A stretch of DNA of 64,000 nt from Streptantibioticus ferralitis (GTDB lineage: Bacteria; Actinomycetota; Actinomycetes; Streptomycetales; Streptomycetaceae), in assembly GCF_029223525.1 (NCBI RefSeq), contig NZ_JARHTQ010000003.1:310001-374000 (forward strand), given 5' to 3'. The notes beneath the pieces were generated by a model, which made no database searches, was not told where the DNA came from, and was given only the letters and a program-made list of their open reading frames with translations. Made by a program: the position numbers and the translations under genes. Positions within the stretch are counted from its first letter, which is position 1, and every line of letters starts with the position of its first letter. Positions 24,001 to 36,500 of the stretch are shown one piece after another.

Positions 24001-24416
24001 GACCGGACGCGGTCGACGCCGCACGCGGCTTCCTCGACCTGGGCTTCGATTCGCTGACCGCCGTGGACCTGCGCAACCGCCTCGGTGCGGTCGCCGGGAT
24101 CAGGCTGCCGGTCACGCTGATCTTCGACTATCCGACGCCCGCCGCGCTCGCCGGATACCTGAGCGGTGAACTCCGCCAGGACGGCGCCACGGCACCGCAG
24201 TCCGTACACGCGGAACTCGACAAGTTGGAGTCGGTCCTCTCCGCGATCGCCGCCGACGACGCCGAACGGCCCGGCATCACCGCCCGCCTGCGAGACCTCC
24301 TGTCGAAGTGGAACGAAACGCACAGTGCAACGGACACCGCTGCCGAAGAACGTGAAATCCAGTCCGCCACCGCGGACGAGCTCTTCGATCTGCTCGACGA
24401 GGAGCTCGGCCTGTGA
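9003..24416 (+). CDS. Type I modular PKS, three modules (C1, C2, C3)
   Basis: A 5137-residue protein with three complete extension modules. Module C1 (residues about 34-1560) is KS-AT-KR-ACP; C2 (about 1577-3300) and C3 (about 3318-5055) are KS-AT-DH-KR-ACP. All three ATs carry GHSIG and HAFH, so malonyl-CoA is predicted each time. All KRs have LDD (B-type). The protein should add a beta-hydroxy acetate unit and then the first two double bonds of a polyene. The N-terminal docking head contains [13 protein letters not shown], shared with gene F. The C-terminal tail, after an amphipathic KLESVL...LLSKWNE segment, ends in [13 protein letters not shown], very like gene D. The start is fixed by an in-frame TAA immediately before the ATG. 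It is probably the first gene of a transcription unit C-D-E-F. Confidence 0.96.
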   Translation: MANEETLRDYLKLVTADLHQTRQRLREAEAKNQDPIAVVGMSCRYPGGINSPEDLWQLVTDGEDAISDFPADRGWDLDTVYHPDPEHPGTAYVHQGGFVRDFAQFDPGVFGISPREALSMDPQQRLLLETSWEAFERAGIDPTSMRGKQVGVFVGTSSHDYLTALLSSSEDLEGYLGTGNAASVASGRVSYTFGLEGPAVTIDTACSSSLVALHLAVQSLRNGECSLALAGGATLMSAPGTFIDYSKQRGLAMDGRCKAFSTEADGFSLSEGVGILLVERLSDARRKGHPVLAVVRGTAVNQDGASNGLTAPNGPSQQRVILQALSNARLTPDEVDAVEAHGTGTALGDPIEAQALLATYGKDRPKERPLWLGSLKTNIGHAQAAAGVAGVIKSVMAIRAGTLPKTLHLTEPTPHVDWSAGEVSLLTEARPWPDNGRPRRVGVSSFGMSGTNAHTILEQAPAAESAATDTASSLPFVPVALSGKDEAALRTQAERLHAYLEAEPGVSLADVGFSQAVTRAALDRRAVVVAGDRADLLAGLAELAAGRTSAALVEGTAAEGKVAFLFTGQGSQRLGMGRELYETYPAFAAALDAVCERIELPLRDVLFGTDADLLDQTGYTQPALFAVEVALFRLVESWGLRPDFLTGHSIGELAAAHVAGVLSLDDACTLVAARGRLMQELPGGGAMVAVEASADEVTPLLTDRVSIAAVNGPTSVVIAGDEDAALEIAAGFEGQGRKTKRLTVSHAFHSPHMDGMLDAFRAVAEGLTFNAPRIPIVSNLTGELVSADEIGTPEFWVRHVREGVRFLDGIRWLDGHGVTTYLELGPGGVLSAMGQACVTRPDAAFVPALRTDRAEPQTLTAAIARAQVRGFAPDWEAYFSGTGASRVDLPTYAFQRRKYWPRDPFSEPTDALGTTVLDAVSARFWEVVDNEDLAALTGTLGVDAEQPLSAVLPALSAWHRQSRDRSTVDSWRYRVTWQPLTYSAPKPLTGTWLLVAPTGQTADEWVTAAVRTLAERGADVRQLAFDASTEDRAAVAEQIRAALDGDEIAGVLSLLALDERPHTEYPSLPAGLSGTTALLQALGDTGVDAPLWAATRGAVRVGRSDQLTSPGQAQIWGLGRSAAQEYPERWGGLIDLPAAVDDRALARLADILGGLADRADEDQLAVRPQGVFARRLARAPQTELTDTPDGRWSATGTALITGGTGALGAHVARWLARNGAEHLVLVSRRGPDAPGAAELRAELVELGAEVTVAACDVADRAAVADLLGSLPARYPLTTIVHAAGVLDDGVLDAQTPRRLADVLRPKATAAAVLHELTRDLDLSAFVLFSSFAGTFGGAGQANYAAANAFLDALAEQRRAEGLPATVLAWGAWAEGGMATDKVVAERLRLAGMPPLAPELALTAMHKALDLDESFSLVADIDWDRLAPGLTAVRANPFIADLPEARRALENAATTGGGTAADLSSFQRSLATAPEAEREQLALDFVRTQVAAVLGYPGPESVEPGRAFRDLGFDSLTAVEIRNLLGALTGLRLPATLVFDYPNSVALAEFLRVALLGAPDEADTARPRLTAADIADDPIAIVSMSCRFPGGVRSPEDLWELLASGRDAITGFPTDRGWDIESLYDPETAAENTSYVREGGFLADAAEFDPAFFGISPREALAMDPQQRLLLEISWEAFERAGIDPAALRGEQVGVFAGTNGQDYLPLMLAAPDGTEGFLGTGNAASVVSGRVSYVLGLEGPAVTVDTACSSSLVALHWAIQALRHGECTMALAGGVTVMSTPASFVDFSRQRGLATDGRIKAFAAGADGTGWGEGAGMLLVERLSDARRNGHPVLAVVRGSAINQDGASNGLTAPNGPSQQRVIRQALAAAGLSTADVDAVEAHGTGTTLGDPIEAQALLATYGQDRPESQPLWLGSIKSNFGHTQAAAGVAGVMKMVLAMRHGVLPRTLHVDEPTPHVDWSAGAVSLLTEAREWPQTGRPRRAAVSSFGISGTNAHTIVEQAPVFDDETAHQAPSTPAVTPLMLSAKHADALRGQAERLRSHLTDHPELGLADVAFSLATGRTAFEHRAVVVAGEREAVLAGLDALVEDRPTASVIGGRAEGGKLAFLFTGQGSQRLGMGRELYEAYPVFAEALDAVCAYLDQHLELPLRDVVFGTDGALLDQTGYTQPALFAVEVALFRLVEAWGLKPDVLAGHSIGELAAAHVAGVLSLEDACALVAARGRLMQELPGGGAMVAVQASADEVTPLLTDRVSIAAINGPTSVVIAGDEDAVLEIAAGFEAQGRKTKRLTVSHAFHSPHMDGMLDAFRKVAEGLRYEAPRIPIVSNLTGALVSAEEIGTPDFWVRHVREAVRFLDAVRALHAAGVTTFVELGPDGVLSAMAQDCLTADDTVFAPVLRSGRPEAEALTTALGLVHAKGAALDWDAYFAGTGARRIDLPTYAFQRQRYWPNLPAFLAGDVAAIGLAETGHPLLAASAELPDSDGVLLTGRLSLQSHPWLADHAIMGSVLLPGTAFVELALRAGDQVGCDYLEELTLEAPLILPEHGGVRLRLLVGAADGAGRRPLALHSRSEDLAAEEPWTRHAAGVLASGGQPQASFDLSTWPPAEAAEVELDGRYEQLLSIGFDYGPAFQGLRKAWRRNGEIFAEVRLPEDAESEAGRFGLHPALLDSALHAIGLGGLGNTDGQGRLPFAWTGVSLHASGAAALRVHLVPAGADGVRLEIADLTGAPVAAVESLGLRPVSDEQLRAARATYHESLFRHEWTALPATAVSAQGSWAVLGDADLGLDAPRHTDLDALIRAVDEGADVPEEVFVPLAPASGLSPQAVHAAAREALRLAQTWLADERFAGARLVAVTRGAVAAGADEPVNDPALAAVWGLLRSAQTENPDRFVLIDLDDQQASLRALPTALASGEPQLAIREGTVRALRLARVAAGTDTEARPYDPDGTVLITGASGSLARLFARHLVTEHGVRHLLLVSRRGAAAELCEELGALGATVSSAACDVADRDALAEVLASIPAAHPLTAVIHAAGVLDDGVIGSLTDDRMDRVLRPKVDAALHLHELTRDLDLSAFVLFSSSSAVFGGPGQGNYAAANAFLDSLAQHRRAQGLTATALAWGLWAVADGMAGGLDEADISRMRRAGLPPLTAEDGLALFDAARSVDTAALVPMRVDLAALRTQAAAGTIAPVLRGLVRTPVRRVVDGATGAGESGLAQRLLGRSEDEQHRVVLDLVRAQVAAVLGHAGPEAVESGRAFKELGFDSLTAVELRNQLNAATALRLPATLIFDYPDPTTLARHLRTELTGTGAAAVTPVVAAGTAADEPIAIVAMSCRYPGGVRTPEDLWRLLAAGSDGISALPGNRGWDLDALYHPDPDHQGTSYAREGGFLHDAAEFDPAFFGISPREALAMDPQQRLLLETSWEAFERAGIDPLSTRGSRTGVFAGVMYHDYGARLHAIPDEVEGYLGTGSSSSVVSGRVAYTFGLEGPAVTVDTACSSSLVALHLAAQALRNGECELALAGGVTVMFTPGTFIEFSRQRGLAADGRCKSFAAAADGTGWGEGAGMLLLERLSDAQRNGHQVLAVVRGSAVNQDGASNGLTAPNGPSQQRVIRQALANARVSAAQVDVVEAHGTGTTLGDPIEAQALLATYGQGRPEGQPLWLGSVKSNLGHTQAASGVAGVMKMVLAMRHGLLPQTLHVDQPSPHVDWSAGAVSLLTEAREWPRTEEPRRAGVSSFGISGTNAHVIIEQAPTADAPEPRTAEPDAADAELPIVPLLLSARGEDALRAQARRLRSQALADPEASLTDLGFSLATTRAALEQRAAVLAGGRDEALRALDALARGESAPNLLLDTAVEGKVAFLFTGQGSQRLGMGRELYEVYPVFAEALDAVCERFDMPLRDVLFGSQRELLDRTGYTQPALFAVEVALFRLVESWGLRPDFLSGHSIGELAAAHVAGVLSLEDACTLVAARGRLMQELPGGGAMVAVQASADEVDQLLTERVSIAAINGPTSVVIAGDEDAVMDIAAGFEAQGRKTKRLTVSHAFHSPHMDGMLADFRKVAEGLTYEAPRIPIVSNLTGALVSGEEICLPDFWVRHVREAVRFLDGVRALHAAGVTTFVELGPDGVLSAMAQDCVTTDGTAFVPALRNGRPEAEALTTALALAHVRGSAVDWDAYFAGTGARRVDLPTYAFQRQRYWLDVGVSIEDMIAAGLDTADHPLLGAAVELPESGGFVFTGRLSLQTHQWLADHAVMDTVLLPGTAFVELALRAGQEVGCDTVEELTLHAPLALPERGAVHLRLWVGELDESGRRQLALHSRPEDAPADEPWLRHAGGTLAAGQQPEPFDLSVWPPQDATEVDTTTLYEGVAEAGLGYGPVFQGLRAAWRRGDELFTEIRLPQGYETGASAFGVHPALLDAALHGIGLGGLSQDVDDNAGQPRLPFAWTGVRLHAAGADTLRVRLTPTASGGVSLRLADGTGAPVATVDALILRPVTAEQLGASRTAHQESLFRVQWAVLPEAAGAVPIGERWVVLGADGFTLSGDRLDTYPDLAALTEAVADGASVPEVVFVPLADAELPHDVPGAARAAARGALELVQSWLAEDRFADARLVFVTRGAVCVRPGEGVADLVHAPVWGLVRSAQSENPGRFALVDTDHTDASYRALAPALATDEPQLALRAGSAYAFRLARVPAVEHSAPDFDEHGTVLITGATGTLGRLFARHLVAERGARHLLLTSRRGGAAEGAEQLAAELRELGASVTWAACDAADREALAETLAAIPDDHPLTAVIHTAGVLDDGVIDSLTGERVDRVLRPKVDAAWHLHELTRDRELSAFVLFSSVAGLFGGAGQGNYAAANTFLDALAQHRNAQDLAASSLAWGLWAAADGMAGGLTDADLTRMARAGVAPLPSDEGLALFDLSGALDDALLVPMCTDAAGLRAQAAAGTLPPLLRGLVRAPARRAEQTGGAADGGQATASLGERLAGRSEEERDRVLLDAVRTQVAAVLGHSGPDAVDAARGFLDLGFDSLTAVDLRNRLGAVAGIRLPVTLIFDYPTPAALAGYLSGELRQDGATAPQSVHAELDKLESVLSAIAADDAERPGITARLRDLLSKWNETHSATDTAAEEREIQSATADELFDLLDEELGL
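9102..13690 (+). other. PKS module C1: KS-AT(mal)-KR-ACP
   Basis: KS has Cys206 in TACSSS, with the HGTGT and GH histidine motifs intact. AT has Ser649 in GHSIG and HAFH at 746-749 (malonyl). No DH is present: the AT is followed by the linker and the KR structural half (WRYRVTW). KR has TGGTGALG near residue 1200, LDD and Tyr1343, and looks active. ACP Ser1514. Predicted outcome: reduction of the upstream carbonyl to a D-configured hydroxyl, with an unsubstituted CH2. Confidence 0.9.
13728..18915 (+). other. PKS module C2: KS-AT(mal)-DH-KR-ACP
   Basis: KS Cys1748. AT Ser2196 in GHSIG and HAFH at 2293-2296 (malonyl). DH has canonical [10 protein letters not shown] with His2500, and Asp2667 in [13 protein letters not shown] has Tyr3088, Ser3075 and LDD, but its cofactor motif is TGASGSLA, with Ala2956 where the other KRs here have Gly. 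ACP Ser3258. Predicted to make the first double bond of the conjugated run if the altered KR still binds NADPH. Confidence 0.88.
18954..24170 (+). other. PKS module C3: KS-AT(mal)-DH-KR-ACP
   Basis: KS Cys3490. AT Ser3939 in GHSIG and HAFH at 4036-4039 (malonyl). DH His4242 in [10 protein letters not shown] (Asp4246 replaces the usual Gly) and Asp4408. KR has [10 protein letters not shown] near 4702, LDD, Tyr4843 and its partner Ser, so it looks active. ACP Ser5017 in [12 protein letters not shown]. Predicted to make the second double bond of the polyene before transfer to gene D. Confidence 0.9.
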
Positions 24417-24510
24417 TCACCCACGCTTCATGAGCACGGCCACTCCGGCTCGCAGCACGGGCTTTCCGGCTCGCACAATTCCCACCACTCTCACCACCGG
24501 GACGGCGTAA
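24417..24510. other. Short spacer between genes C and D with an 11-bp direct repeat
   Basis: This 94-base spacer contains TCCGGCTCGCA twice, at 24444-24454 and 24465-24475, exactly 21 bases apart start to start. Nothing resembling a terminator hairpin is visible. In-frame TAA at 24508-24510 abuts the ATG of gene D, as before gene C. Read-through transcription from gene C is likely. Confidence 0.5.
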
Positions 24511-27500
24511 ATGGTGAACGAGGAGAAGTACCTCGATTACCTCAAGCGGGCGACGGCAGATCTGCGCGAGGCTCGCCGACGACTGCGCGAGGTGGAGGAG
24601 CGGGAGCAGGAGCCCATCGCCATTGTGGCGATGAGCTGCCGCTACCCGGGAGACGTGCGTTCCCCCGAGGACCTGTGGGAGCTCGTCGCCCGTGGCGCGG
24701 ACGCCGTCTCCGGCTATCCGGAGGACCGCGGTTGGGGCACCGACGTGCTGTACGACCCCGAGCCGGACGCCGACGGCACGGCCGCGGAGTACGTACGGGA
24801 GGGCGGCTTCCTGCGGGACGCGGCCGAGTTCGACCCGGCGTTCTTCGGGATCTCGCCGCGTGAGGCGCTGGCGATGGATCCGCAGCAGCGGTTGCTGCTG
24901 GAGACCTCGTGGGAGGCGTTCGAGCGGGCCGGGATCGACCCGGCGGCGCTGCGCGGCAGCCGTACCGGTGTGTTCGCGGGCGTGATGTACCACGACTACG
25001 CCGCACGGCTGTTCACGGTCCCCGAGGAGGTCGAGGGCTTCCTCGGCAACGGCAGCTCGGGAAGCATCGCCTCGGGCCGGGTGTCGTACACCTTCGGCCT
25101 GGAGGGTCCGGCGGTGACCATCGACACCGCGTGCTCCTCTTCGCTGGTCGCGGTGCATCTGGCGGCGCAGGCGCTGCGCAACGGCGAGTGCACGCTGGCA
25201 CTCGCGGGCGGCGTCACCGTCATGTCCACTCCCGGCACCTTCACCGAGTTCAGCCGCCAGCGCGGGCTGGCACTCGACGGCCGCTGCAAGTCGTTCGCGC
25301 AGGCCGCCGACGGCACCGGCTGGGGCGAGGGCGCGGGCATGCTGCTGCTGGAGCGGCTGTCGGACGCCCAGCGCAACGGGCACAAGGTGCTGGCGCTGGT
25401 CCGCGGCAGCGCGATCAACCAGGACGGCGCGAGCAGCGGTCTGACCGCGCCCAACGGCCCCTCGCAGCAGCGCGTCATCCGCCAGGCACTGACCAACGCA
25501 CGGCTGTCCACGACCCATATCGACGTGGTCGAGGCGCACGGCACGGGCACCACGCTGGGCGACCCGATCGAGGCACAGGCGCTGCTGGCCACCTACGGCC
25601 AGGGCCGTCCCGAGGGGCAGCCGCTGTGGCTCGGCTCGATCAAGTCCAACGTCGGCCACACCCAGGCCGCGGCGGGCGTGGCCGGGATCATCAAGATGGT
25701 CATGGCGATGCGCCACGGCGTTCTGCCGAAGACCCTGCACGTCGACGAGCCGTCGCACAACGTCGACTGGACCAAGGGCGCGGTCTCGCTGCTGACCGAG
25801 GCGCGCGAGTGGCCGGAGACCGGCCGTCCGCGGCGGGCCGCGGTGTCCTCCTTCGGCATCAGCGGCACCAATGCGCACACGGTGCTGGAGCAGGCACCTG
25901 AGGAAGTCACCGGCTCCGGCGATTCCACGGGTTCAGCCGATTCCGCGGTTTCCGTTGACGCTGTCGAAGCCGAGCCGCGCCCCGCGCTGCCGGTGTGGCC
26001 GCTTTCGGCCAAGACCCGGACGGCGCTACAGCAGCAGGCCCAAAGGCTGTTGGCCCATGTGACGGCGCACCCCGAGGCGGCTGCCACGGATGTCGGCTAC
26101 TCGCTGGCCACCGGCCGGGCGGCGTTCGAGCACCGTGCGGTGGTGGTGGCGGGGGAGCGGGAGGCATTCCTCGCGGGCCTGGCGGCGCTTGCCGAGGGCC
26201 GGCCCACGGCGAGCGTGACCGCGGGCAGGACCCAGGGCGGGAAGCTGGCGTTCCTGTTCACCGGGCAGGGCAGCCAGCGGCTGGGGATGGGCCGGGAGCT
26301 CTACGAGGCGTATCCGGTGTTCGCCGAGGCGCTGGATGCGGTGTGTGGGCGACTTGAACTGCCGCTGCGCGATGTGCTGTTCGGCGCTGATGGTGATCTG
26401 CTGGATCAGACGGCCTACACGCAGCCCGCGCTGTTCGCGGTCGAGGTTGCTCTTTTCCGGTTGGTTGAGTCGTGGGGCCTCAAGCCCGATTTCCTGTCCG
26501 GGCATTCGATCGGCGAGTTGGCTGCCGCGCATGTCGCTGGTGTGCTGTCGCTGGATGACGCTTGTGCGTTGGTGGCGGCTCGTGGCCGGTTGATGCAGCA
26601 ACTGCCGGGTGGCGGCGCGATGGTGGCGGTACAGGCCTCGGCGGACGAGGTTCTGCCGCTGCTGGTCGACGGCGTGAGCATCGCCGCGATCAACGGGCCG
26701 ACCTCCGCCGTCATCGCCGGTGACGAGGATGCGGTCTTGCAGATCGCTGCGGCCTTCGAGGCGCAGGGTCGTAAGACGAAGCGGCTGACCGTCAGCCATG
26801 CGTTCCACTCGCCGCACATGGACGGGATGCTGGCTGAGTTCCGTAGGGTCGCCGAGGGGCTGTCGTACGAGGCCCCGCGTATCCCCATCGTCTCCAACCT
26901 CACCGGTGCTGTCGTCTCCGCCGAGGAGATCACCGCCCCGGAGTTCTGGGTCCGTCACGTCCGTGAGGCGGTCCGTTTCCTCGACGGCATCCGTGCGCTG
27001 GAAGCCGAGAACGTCACGACGTTCGTGGAGCTCGGCCCGGACGGTGTGCTGTCGGCGATGGCCCAGGACTGCGTGGCGCAGCCGGAGAAGGCCGCCTTCG
27101 TCCCCGTGCTGCGCAACGGCCGTCCGGAAAGCGAAACTCTCGCTTCCGCCCTGGCCGAGGCGCATGTCCGTGGTGTCCGGCTGGCATGGGAAGAGGTCTT
27201 CGCCGGGACCGGTGCGCAGCGCGTCGAGCTGCCGACGTATGCGTTCCAGCGTGAGACGTACTGGCTTGACTCGGGCTATCCGACCGGCGATGTGACGTCG
27301 GCCGGGCTTGGTGCGGCTGACCATCCGTTGCTGGGCGCCGCCGTGGCGCTCGCCGACACCGATGGCTTCCTGTACACCGGCCGGCTGGCGCTCGACACCC
27401 ACCCCTGGCTGGCCGACCACACCGTCATGGACACGGTGCTGCTGCCCGGCACGGCCTTCGTCGAACTGGCGATCAGGGCCGGAGACCAGGTGGGCTGTGA

Positions 27501-30500
27501 CCACCTGGAGGAACTCACCCTCGAAGCCCCGCTGGCCCTTCCCACGACGGCGGGTGTCCAGCTCCAACTGTGGGTCGGCGCACCGGATGGGTCCGGGCGC
27601 CGCTCACTCGCTGTGTACTCGCGGTTCGAGGATGCGGCTGTGGGGGAGCCGTGGGTGCGGCATGCCAGTGGTGTGTTGGCGTCGGGTGGGGTTGCGGCGT
27701 CGTTTGAGTTGGGTGTGTGGCCTCCGGTGGGGGCGGCGGCGGTGCCGGTTGAGGGGTTGTACGAGGGACTGGCGGCTGCCGGTCTTTCGTATGGTCCGGT
27801 CTTCCGTGGGGTCGGGGCAGCTTGGCGCCGGGGCGAGGAGGTTTTCGCCGAGGTCGAGTTGGGTGAGGAGCAGCGTTCGCAGGCTGGTGCGTACGGGCTG
27901 CATCCGGCGTTGCTGGACTCTGCGCTGCACGCTGTCGGCTTGGGTGACTTCTTCGCCGGTGATGGCGCGGGTGGGGCGCGGCTGCCGTTCTTGTGGGGTG
28001 GTGTGTCGCTGCATGCCGTGGGCGCTTCGGTGCTCCGGGTGCGGTTGGCGCCGACCGGGCAGGATGCGGTGTCGCTGTGGGTGGCTGATGGGTCCGGGCA
28101 GCCGGTGGCGTCCGTTGACTCGTTGGTGCTGCGTCCCGTGTCGGCCGAGCAGGTCCGTGGCGGCCGTCATGAGTCGCTGTTCCGGGTGGAGTGGGCGAAC
28201 GTCCCGGCACCCTCAGCGATCCCGGCCGGACAGTGGGCCGTTCTGGGCACGCAGGACGCAGGGCTGGCGGCCGGGCTTCCGGTACAGCGGTACGCGGACC
28301 TGGACGAGCTGGTCGCGGCCGTGGAATCCGGCTCTGCGGCGGTCCCCGACGTGGTTCTGGTGCCCCACACGGTCGCCGTCCCCAGCGCGCAGGCGGTGTC
28401 CCAGGCGACCGAGCGGGCCCTTGACCTGGTGCGGTCATGGCTGACGGCGGAACGCTTCGCCGCCTCGCGGCTGGTCTTCGTCACCCGGGGCGCGGTGGCC
28501 GCCGGTGCCGACGAGCCGGTGAACGACCTGACCCATGCGGCGGTTTGGGGCCTGGTGCGCTCGGCCCAGTCGGAACACCCGGACCGCTTCCTGCTGGTCG
28601 ATCTGGACGGCTCCGACGCATCGCTCCCGGCCGTATGCGCGTCCGGCGAACAGGAAGTCGCCGTACGCGGCGGGCTGCTGCGTGCGCCCAGGCTGGCCCG
28701 GACCGCGACCGGCGGCGACGCCGACGCACGGCCGTACGACCCGAACGGCACCGTGCTGATCACCGGCGCCACCGGCACCCTGGGCCGCCTCGTCGCCCGG
28801 CACCTGGTGACCGAGCACGGCGTGCGGCGCCTACTGCTGGTCAGCCGACGCGGCGAGCGCGCCGACGGCGCCGCCGAACTCGCCGACGAGTTGACCGAGT
28901 TGGAAGCCGAGGTCACCTGGCACGCATGTGACGTCGCGGACCGGGAGTCGCTGTCGGACGTACTGGCCTCGATACCGGCCGAGCATCCGCTGACGGCCGT
29001 CGTGCACACGGCCGGTGTGCTGGACGACGGTGTCATCGACTCCCTCACTCCGGAACGCGTCAGGAACGTCCTGCGCCCGAAGGCGGACGCGGCGCTCAAT
29101 CTCCATGAACTCACGCGGGACCTGGACCTTTCCGCGTTCGTGCTGTTCTCCTCGGCCGCGGGCGTGTTCGGCGCCCCCGGCCAGGCCAACTACGCCGCCG
29201 CCAACACCTTCCTCGACGCCCTGGCGCACCACCGCCGCGCCCTGGGTCTGCCCGCCGTGTCACTGGCCTGGGGGCTGTGGGACACCGACGACGGCATGGC
29301 TGGCGGCCTTGACTCCGCCGATGTCAGCCGCATGAACCGCAGTGGCGTCCAGGGGCTGTCCGCCGACGAGGGGCTCCAACTCCTCGACGCGGGCGTCACA
29401 CTGGGCGAACCGCTGCTCGTCCCCACCCGGCTCGACCTCGCCACCGTGCGGGCGAACGCCGCCACCGGCGCGGTCCCGCCGCTGCTGCGCGGCCTGGTCC
29501 GTACCCCGGCGCGGCGTACGGCGGAGGCAACGGACAGGTCTGCCCTCGCCCAGAGTCTGCTCGGCCTCACCGCGGCCGAGCAGGAGCGCGTGCTCCTCGA
29601 CCTGGTGTGCACGCATGTCGCGGCCGTACTCGGCTACGACTCGGCGCACGCCGTCGAACCCGACCGCGCCTTCAAGGAGTTGGGCTTCGACTCGCTGACG
29701 GCGGTCGAGCTACGCAACAGGCTCGGCGCCGCGACTGGAATGCGGCTGCCCGCCACGCTGATCTTCGACCATCCGACCTCCCTCGTACTCGCCCGCCATC
29801 TGCACTCCGAGATCTCCGGCACGCACGGCGCGCCGGGCGCCACGGTGACCGCGGCGGGCGCCGACCACGATGAGCCCATCGCCATCGTGGCGATGAGCTG
29901 CCGCTTCCCAGGCGGCATCGGCACCCCCGAGGACCTGTGGGCGGCAGTGGCCGCGGGGCGGGACGGAATCACTCCGTTCCCGGCCAACCGCGGCTGGGAC
30001 GTCGACGCGCTGTACGACCCGGACCCCGACCACCCCGGCACCAGCTACACGCGTGAGGGCGGATTCCTGCACGACGCGGGCGACTTCGACCCCACGTTCT
30101 TCGGGATCAGCCCGCGCGAGGCGCTGGCCACCGACCCGCAGCAGCGGTTGTTGCTGGAGACCTCGTGGGAGGCGTTCGAGCGGGCCGGGATCGACCCGGC
30201 GGCGCTGCGCGGCAGCCGTACCGGTGTGTTCGCGGGCGTGATGTACCACGACTACGCGGCGGTGCTGGAGAACACCTCTGATGCCGTCGAGGGCTCGCTG
30301 GGCTCGGGCAGCACCGGAAGCATCGCCTCGGGCCGGGTGTCGTACACCTTCGGCCTGGAGGGCCCGGCAGTGACCATCGACACCGCCTGCTCGTCTTCGC
30401 TGGTCGCGCTGCATCTGGCCGCGCAGGCGCTGCGCAACGGCGAGTGCTCGCTCGCGCTCGCGGGCGGGGTCACCGTCATGGCGACCCCCGGCACCTTCGT

Positions 30501-33500
30501 CGGCTTCAGCCGTCAGCGTGGTCTGGCGGCGGACGGCCGTTGCAAGGCGTTCTCGGCCGACGCGGATGGCACCGGCTGGTCCGAGGGTGTCGGCATGCTG
30601 CTGGTGGAGCGGCTGTCGGACGCCCAGCGCAACGGGCATCCGGTGCTGGCGATCGTGCGGGGTAGCGCGATCAACCAGGATGGTGCGAGTAATGGTCTGA
30701 CGGCGCCGAATGGTCCGTCGCAGCAGCGGGTGATTCGTCAGGCGTTGGCGAATGCGCGGTTGACGGCGGCCGAGGTGGACGCCGTGGAGGCGCACGGTAC
30801 GGGGACCACGCTCGGTGACCCGATCGAGGCGCAGGCGCTGCTGGCGACGTACGGGCAGGAGCGCTCGGCGGATCAGCCGCTGTGGCTGGGGTCCATTAAG
30901 TCGAACTTCGGTCATACGCAGGCTGCCGCTGGTGTCGCCGGAGTCATCAAGATGGTGATGGCGATGCGGCATGGTGTGTTGCCGCAGACCCTGCACGTGG
31001 ATCAGCCGTCGCCGCATGTTGACTGGTCCGCTGGCGCGGTCTCGCTACTGACCGAGGCACGCGAGTGGCCGGAGACCGGCCGTCCGCGGCGGGCCGCGGT
31101 GTCCTCGTTCGGCATCAGCGGCACCAATGCGCACACGCTGCTGGAACAGGCGCCGACGACCACGGGCGTGGGCCCGGCTGAGCCAGCCGTCAAGTCGCCG
31201 GTCTTGCCGTGGGCGCTGTCGGCCAAGTCCGCAGACGCACTGCGGGCCCAGGCAGAGCAGCTGCGTACGCGGGTGGCCGCTGACCCGGAGGTCAGCCCGG
31301 CGGATGTGGGCTACTCGCTGGCCACCGGGCGCGCGGCGTTCGAGCACCGTGCGGTGGTGGTGGCGGGGCAGCGGGAGACGTTCCTCGCCGGCCTGGCGGC
31401 GCTGGCCGAAGGCCGTGAGGCCGCCGGGGTGATTGAGGGCTCTCGGGTTGGCGGGAAGCTCGCGTTCCTGTTCACCGGTCAGGGCAGTCAGCGGCTGGGT
31501 ATGGGCCGGGAGCTTTACGAGGCGTATCCGGTGTTCGCTGAGGCGCTGGATGCGGTGTGTGGGCGACTTGAACTGCCGTTGAAGGACGCGCTGTTCGGTG
31601 CTGATGGTGATCTGCTGGATCAGACGGCCTACACGCAGCCCGCGCTGTTCGCGGTCGAGGTGGCGCTGTTCCGGTTGGTTGAGTCGTGGGGGTTGAAGCC
31701 CGATTTCGTGTCTGGGCATTCGATCGGTGAGCTGGCTGCCGCGCATGTCGCTGGTGTGCTGTCGCTGGATGACGCTTGTGCGTTGGTGGCGGCTCGTGGC
31801 CGGTTGATGCAGGAGCTGCCGGGTGGCGGCGCGATGGTCGCTGTTCAGGCCGCCGAGGATGAGGTCACGCTGACGGATGGCGTGAGCATTGCGGCGATCA
31901 ACGGGCCTTCCTCTGTCGTCATCGCAGGGGATGAGGACGCGGTGGTGGAGATAGCCGCGTCGTTCGAGGCGCAGGGTCGTAAGACGAAGCGGCTGACCGT
32001 GAGCCATGCGTTCCACTCGCCGCACATGGACGGCATGCTGGACGCGTTCCGCGCGATCGCGGAGGGCCTGACCTACGAAGCCCCGCGCATTCCGATCGTC
32101 TCCAACCTCACCGGTGCTGTCGTCTCCGCCGAGGAGATCACCGCCCCGGACTTCTGGGTCCGCCATGTCCGTGACGCCGTCCGATTCCTCGACGGCATCC
32201 GTGCGCTGGAAGCCGAGAACGTCACCACGTTCGTGGAGCTCGGCCCGGACGGTGTGCTGTCGGCGATGGCCCAGGACTGCGTCGCGCAGCCGGAGAAGGC
32301 CGCCTTCGTCCCCGTGCTGCGCAACGGCCGCCCCGAGGCCGAATCACTCAACGCGGCCGTGGCGCAGGCCCATGTGCGCGGTGTGGCCGTGGACTGGGCG
32401 GCCTACTTCTCCGGAACCGGCGCGAGCCGGGTCGACCTGCCCACGTACGCTTTCCAGCGCCGCGCATACTGGCCGCGGCCGTCCGACTCTCCGAGCGCCG
32501 GAGACGCTGCCGGGCTTGGGCTGGCGTCGGCCGATCACCCGCTGCTGGGCGCCGCGGTGCCGTTGGCGGACGACGACGGTCTGGTGTTCACCGGCCGGCT
32601 GTCACTGCGGACGCACCCCTGGCTGGCGGATCACGCCGTCATGGACACGGTGTTGCTGCCGGGCACGGCCTTCGTCGAACTGGTATCGCACGCCGGAAAC
32701 CAGGTGGGTTGTGACCATCTGGAAGAGCTCACCCTCCAAGCACCGCTCACCCTGCCCGAGAAGGGCGCGGTGCGGATACAGCTCGTACTCGGCGCGCCGG
32801 ACGCGTCCGAGCGGCGCTCGGTAGCCCTGTACTCGCGGTTTGAGGACGCGGGGGTGGGTGAGCCGTGGGTGCGGCATGCCAGTGGTGTGTTGGCTGTTGC
32901 TGGGCGGGCGCCGGAGTTCGACCTGGCCGTGTGGCCTCCGACGGGTGCCGAGGAGGTGAGCGTCGACGGCCTTTACGAGGGATTGGCAGCCGCTGGGCTC
33001 TCGTACGGGCCCGGCTTCCGTGGGCTGAGCGCGGCTTGGCGTCGGGGTGAGGAGATCTTCGCCGAGGTCGAGTTGGCGGAAGAGCAGCGGTCCCAGGCTG
33101 ACCGGTACGGTCTGCATCCGGCGCTGCTGGACTCCGCGTTGCACGCGGTGGGCCTGGGCGACTTCTTCGCTGACGCTGACGCTGGTGCGCGGTTGCCGTT
33201 CGCCTGGAGCGGTGTGTCGCTGCATGCCGTGGGTGCTTCGGTGCTGCGGGTCCGGGTGTCGGCGGACGGGCAGGACACGGTGTCGCTGGCGGTGGCTGAT
33301 GGGACCGGGCAGCCGGTGGCGTCGGTTGAGTCGCTGGTGCTTCGGGGTGTTTCTGCCGAGCAACTGCGGCAGGTCCGGCATGAGTCGCTGTTCCGGGTGG
33401 ACTGGACCGAGCTGACGGTTGCGGAGGCTGGCGAACGGCCGACGTACGCGACGCTTGGCGCCGAGGGGCTGGCTGGCCTGCCAACTGCGTTGCCGGGCAA

Positions 33501-36500
33501 CGTGGTTGTCGACGCATTGACGTCGGCTGTGGCGGTTTCCGTCGAGGTGGTGCATGCGGCGACCCGGCGCGCGCTGGCGCTGCTCCAGGAGTGGCTGGCC
33601 GATGAGCGGTTCACCGCGTCGCGGCTGGTGTTCGTCACGCATGGTCCGGAGGACCTGGCGGGGGCGGCGGTACGGGGTCTGGTGCGCTCGGCGCAGTCGG
33701 AGAACCCGGGTCGCTTCGTCCTGGTGGACCTCGACCCGTCCGTGTCGGCGCTGGATCCCGCGCTGCTCGGCTTGGCGGAGCAGGAGTTGGCCGTTCGCGG
33801 CGGCCGCGTCCTGGTCCCGAGGCTGACCCGGCTCATCGCGGGCGCCGCCGACGTACGGCCGCACGACGCCAATGGCACCGTCCTGATCACCGGCGCGACC
33901 GGCACCCTGGGCGGCCTCGTCGCCCGCCATCTGGTGACCGAGCACGGTGTACGACACCTGCTGCTGACCAGCCGACGCGGCATGGACGCCGAGGGAGCGG
34001 CGCAACTCGCCACGGAACTCGGCGCGTTGGGCGCCGATGTGTCGCTTGCCGCCTGCGATGTGGCCGACCGCCCCGCACTGGCCGAGCTGCTGGACTCGAT
34101 TCCCGCCGAACGCCCGCTGACCGCGGTGATCCACACCGCCGGTGTGCTGGACGACGGCATCATCGAGTCGCTGACTGCGGAACGCGTTGAGCGTGTGCTG
34201 CGTCCGAAGGTGGACGCGGCGCTGAACCTGCACGAGTTGACCCGTGAGCTGGACCTGTCGGCGTTCGTGTTGTTCTCCTCGGCCGCCGGTGTGTTCGGCA
34301 ACGCGGGCCAGGCCAACTACGCGGCCGCCAACGCCTTCTTGGACGCCCTGGCGCAGCACCGCCGCGCCCAGGGCCTCCCGGCACAGTCGCTGGCCTGGGG
34401 CCTGTGGGCCGAGTCCGGAAGCATGACCGCCGAACTGGGCGACGCGGACCTCGGCCGGATGAACCGAGGCGGAGTCTCCGCCCTCAGCACCGAGGAAGGA
34501 CTGCAACTCCTCGACGCCGCATACGGATCGGCCGCCGAGGCACTGCTCGTACCCATCCGTCTGGACACCGCCGCACTACGTGGGCGGGCCTCCGAGGCTG
34601 TGCCGCCGCTGCTGCGCGCACTGGTCCGCACCACGGTCCGTAGGACCGCGGAAGGCACCGAACGCGCCCAGAACGGTTCGCTGGCGCAGCGGCTCGCCGC
34701 TGCGCCGACCGCCGAGCAGGACGCCGCGCTGCTGGAGCTCGTCCGCACCCAGGTCGCGGCCGTGCTCGGATACTCGGGCGCCGAAGAGGTCGGCCCCGAC
34801 CGCTCGTTCCGTGAACTCGGCTTCGACTCACTGAGCGCGGTCGAGTTGCGCAACCGGTTGGGCGCCACCACGGATCTGCGGCTGCCCGCCACGCTGGTCT
34901 TCGACTACCCGACGCCGGTCGTGCTCGCCGACTTCCTGCGTACCGAGGTGCTGGGCGCGGCCCCGGAGGCGGTCGACAAGGCCGTGACGGTCGTGGCGGC
35001 CGACGACGAGCCGATCGCCATCGTCGGTCTTGGCTGCCGCTACCCCGGTGGCGTGCAGACCCCCGAGGACCTGTGGCGGCTGGTCATGGACGGCCGGGAC
35101 GCCATCGGCGCGTTCCCCACCGACCGCGGCTGGCACCTGGACGCGCTGTACGACGCCGACCCGGACCGCACCGGCACCAGCTATGCCCGCGAAGGCGGCT
35201 TCGTCCATGACGCCGCCAGTTTCGACCCGGCGTTCTTCGGAATCAGCCCGCGTGAGGCCGTCGCCATGGATCCGCAGCAGCGGTTGCTGCTGGAGACCTC
35301 GTGGGAGGCGTTCGAGCGGGCCGGGATCGACCCGGCTGCGCTGCGCGGCAGCCGTACCGGGGTGTTCGCGGGCGTGATGTACCACGACTACGCCTCGCGG
35401 CTACCGGTGCTCCCGGAAGGCGTCGAGGGCTTCCTCGGTACCGGCAACGCGGCAAGCGTGATCTCGGGCCGACTCGCCTACACCTTTGGTCTTGAGGGGC
35501 CCGCCGTCACCGTGGACACGGCGTGCTCGTCGTCGCTCGTGGCCCTGCACCTGGCGGTGCAGGCGCTGCGCAACGGCGAGTGCTCGCTCGCGCTCGCGGG
35601 CGGTGTGACCGTGATGGCGACACCGGCGCCCTTCGTGGAGTTCAGCCGCCAGCGCGGTTTGGCGGCGGACGGCCGATGCAAGGCGTTCTCGGCCGACGCG
35701 GATGGCACCGGCTGGTCTGAAGGCGCGGGCATGCTGCTGGTGGAGCGGCTGTCGGACGCCCGGCGCAACGGTCATCCGGTGTTGGCGATCGTGCGTGGTA
35801 GTGCGGTCAATCAGGATGGTGCGAGTAATGGGCTTACGGCGCCGAATGGTCCGTCGCAGCAGCGGGTGATTCGTCAGGCTTTGGCGAATGCGCGGTTGAC
35901 GGCGGCGGATGTTGATGTGGTGGAGGCGCACGGTACGGGGACCACGTTGGGTGACCCGATCGAGGCGCAGGCGCTGCTGGCGACGTATGGGCAGGAGCGT
36001 TCCGACGACCAGCCGTTGTGGTTGGGTTCGATCAAGTCGAACATGGGTCATACGCAGGCCGCCGCTGGTGTTGCCGGGATCATCAAGATGGTGATGGCGA
36101 TGCGGCATGGTGTGTTGCCGCGGACGCTGCATGTTGATGAGCCGACGCCGCATGTTGACTGGGCGGCGGGGGCGGTGTCCCTGCTGGGTGACTCCTTGCC
36201 CTGGCCGGAGACCGGCCGTCCGCGTCGGGCTGCCGTCTCCTCGTTCGGATTCAGCGGAACGAACGCCCACACGATCATCGAGCAGGCGCCGACTGTCGCG
36301 GACGACAGCCAGAGTGCGCCGCTGGCGCCGCTGCCGGTGCTGCCGTTGGTGTTGTCCGGAAAGACCGAGGACGCGCTGCGGGCCCAGGCCGAGCGGCTGC
36401 GGTCTCATGTTGCGGAGGTCGATCTCCTTGAACTGGCTGATGTGGCCTACTCGTTGGCAACTACGCGCTCCGCGCTGGATCGTCGCGCGGCGCTGATCGT

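Noticed and set aside
9003-24416. Possible frameshifts or broken modules in the giant genes
   Set aside because: Each gene reads through without interruption, and every complete module carries its ordered active-site motifs; only point substitutions in KR and DH motifs were found.
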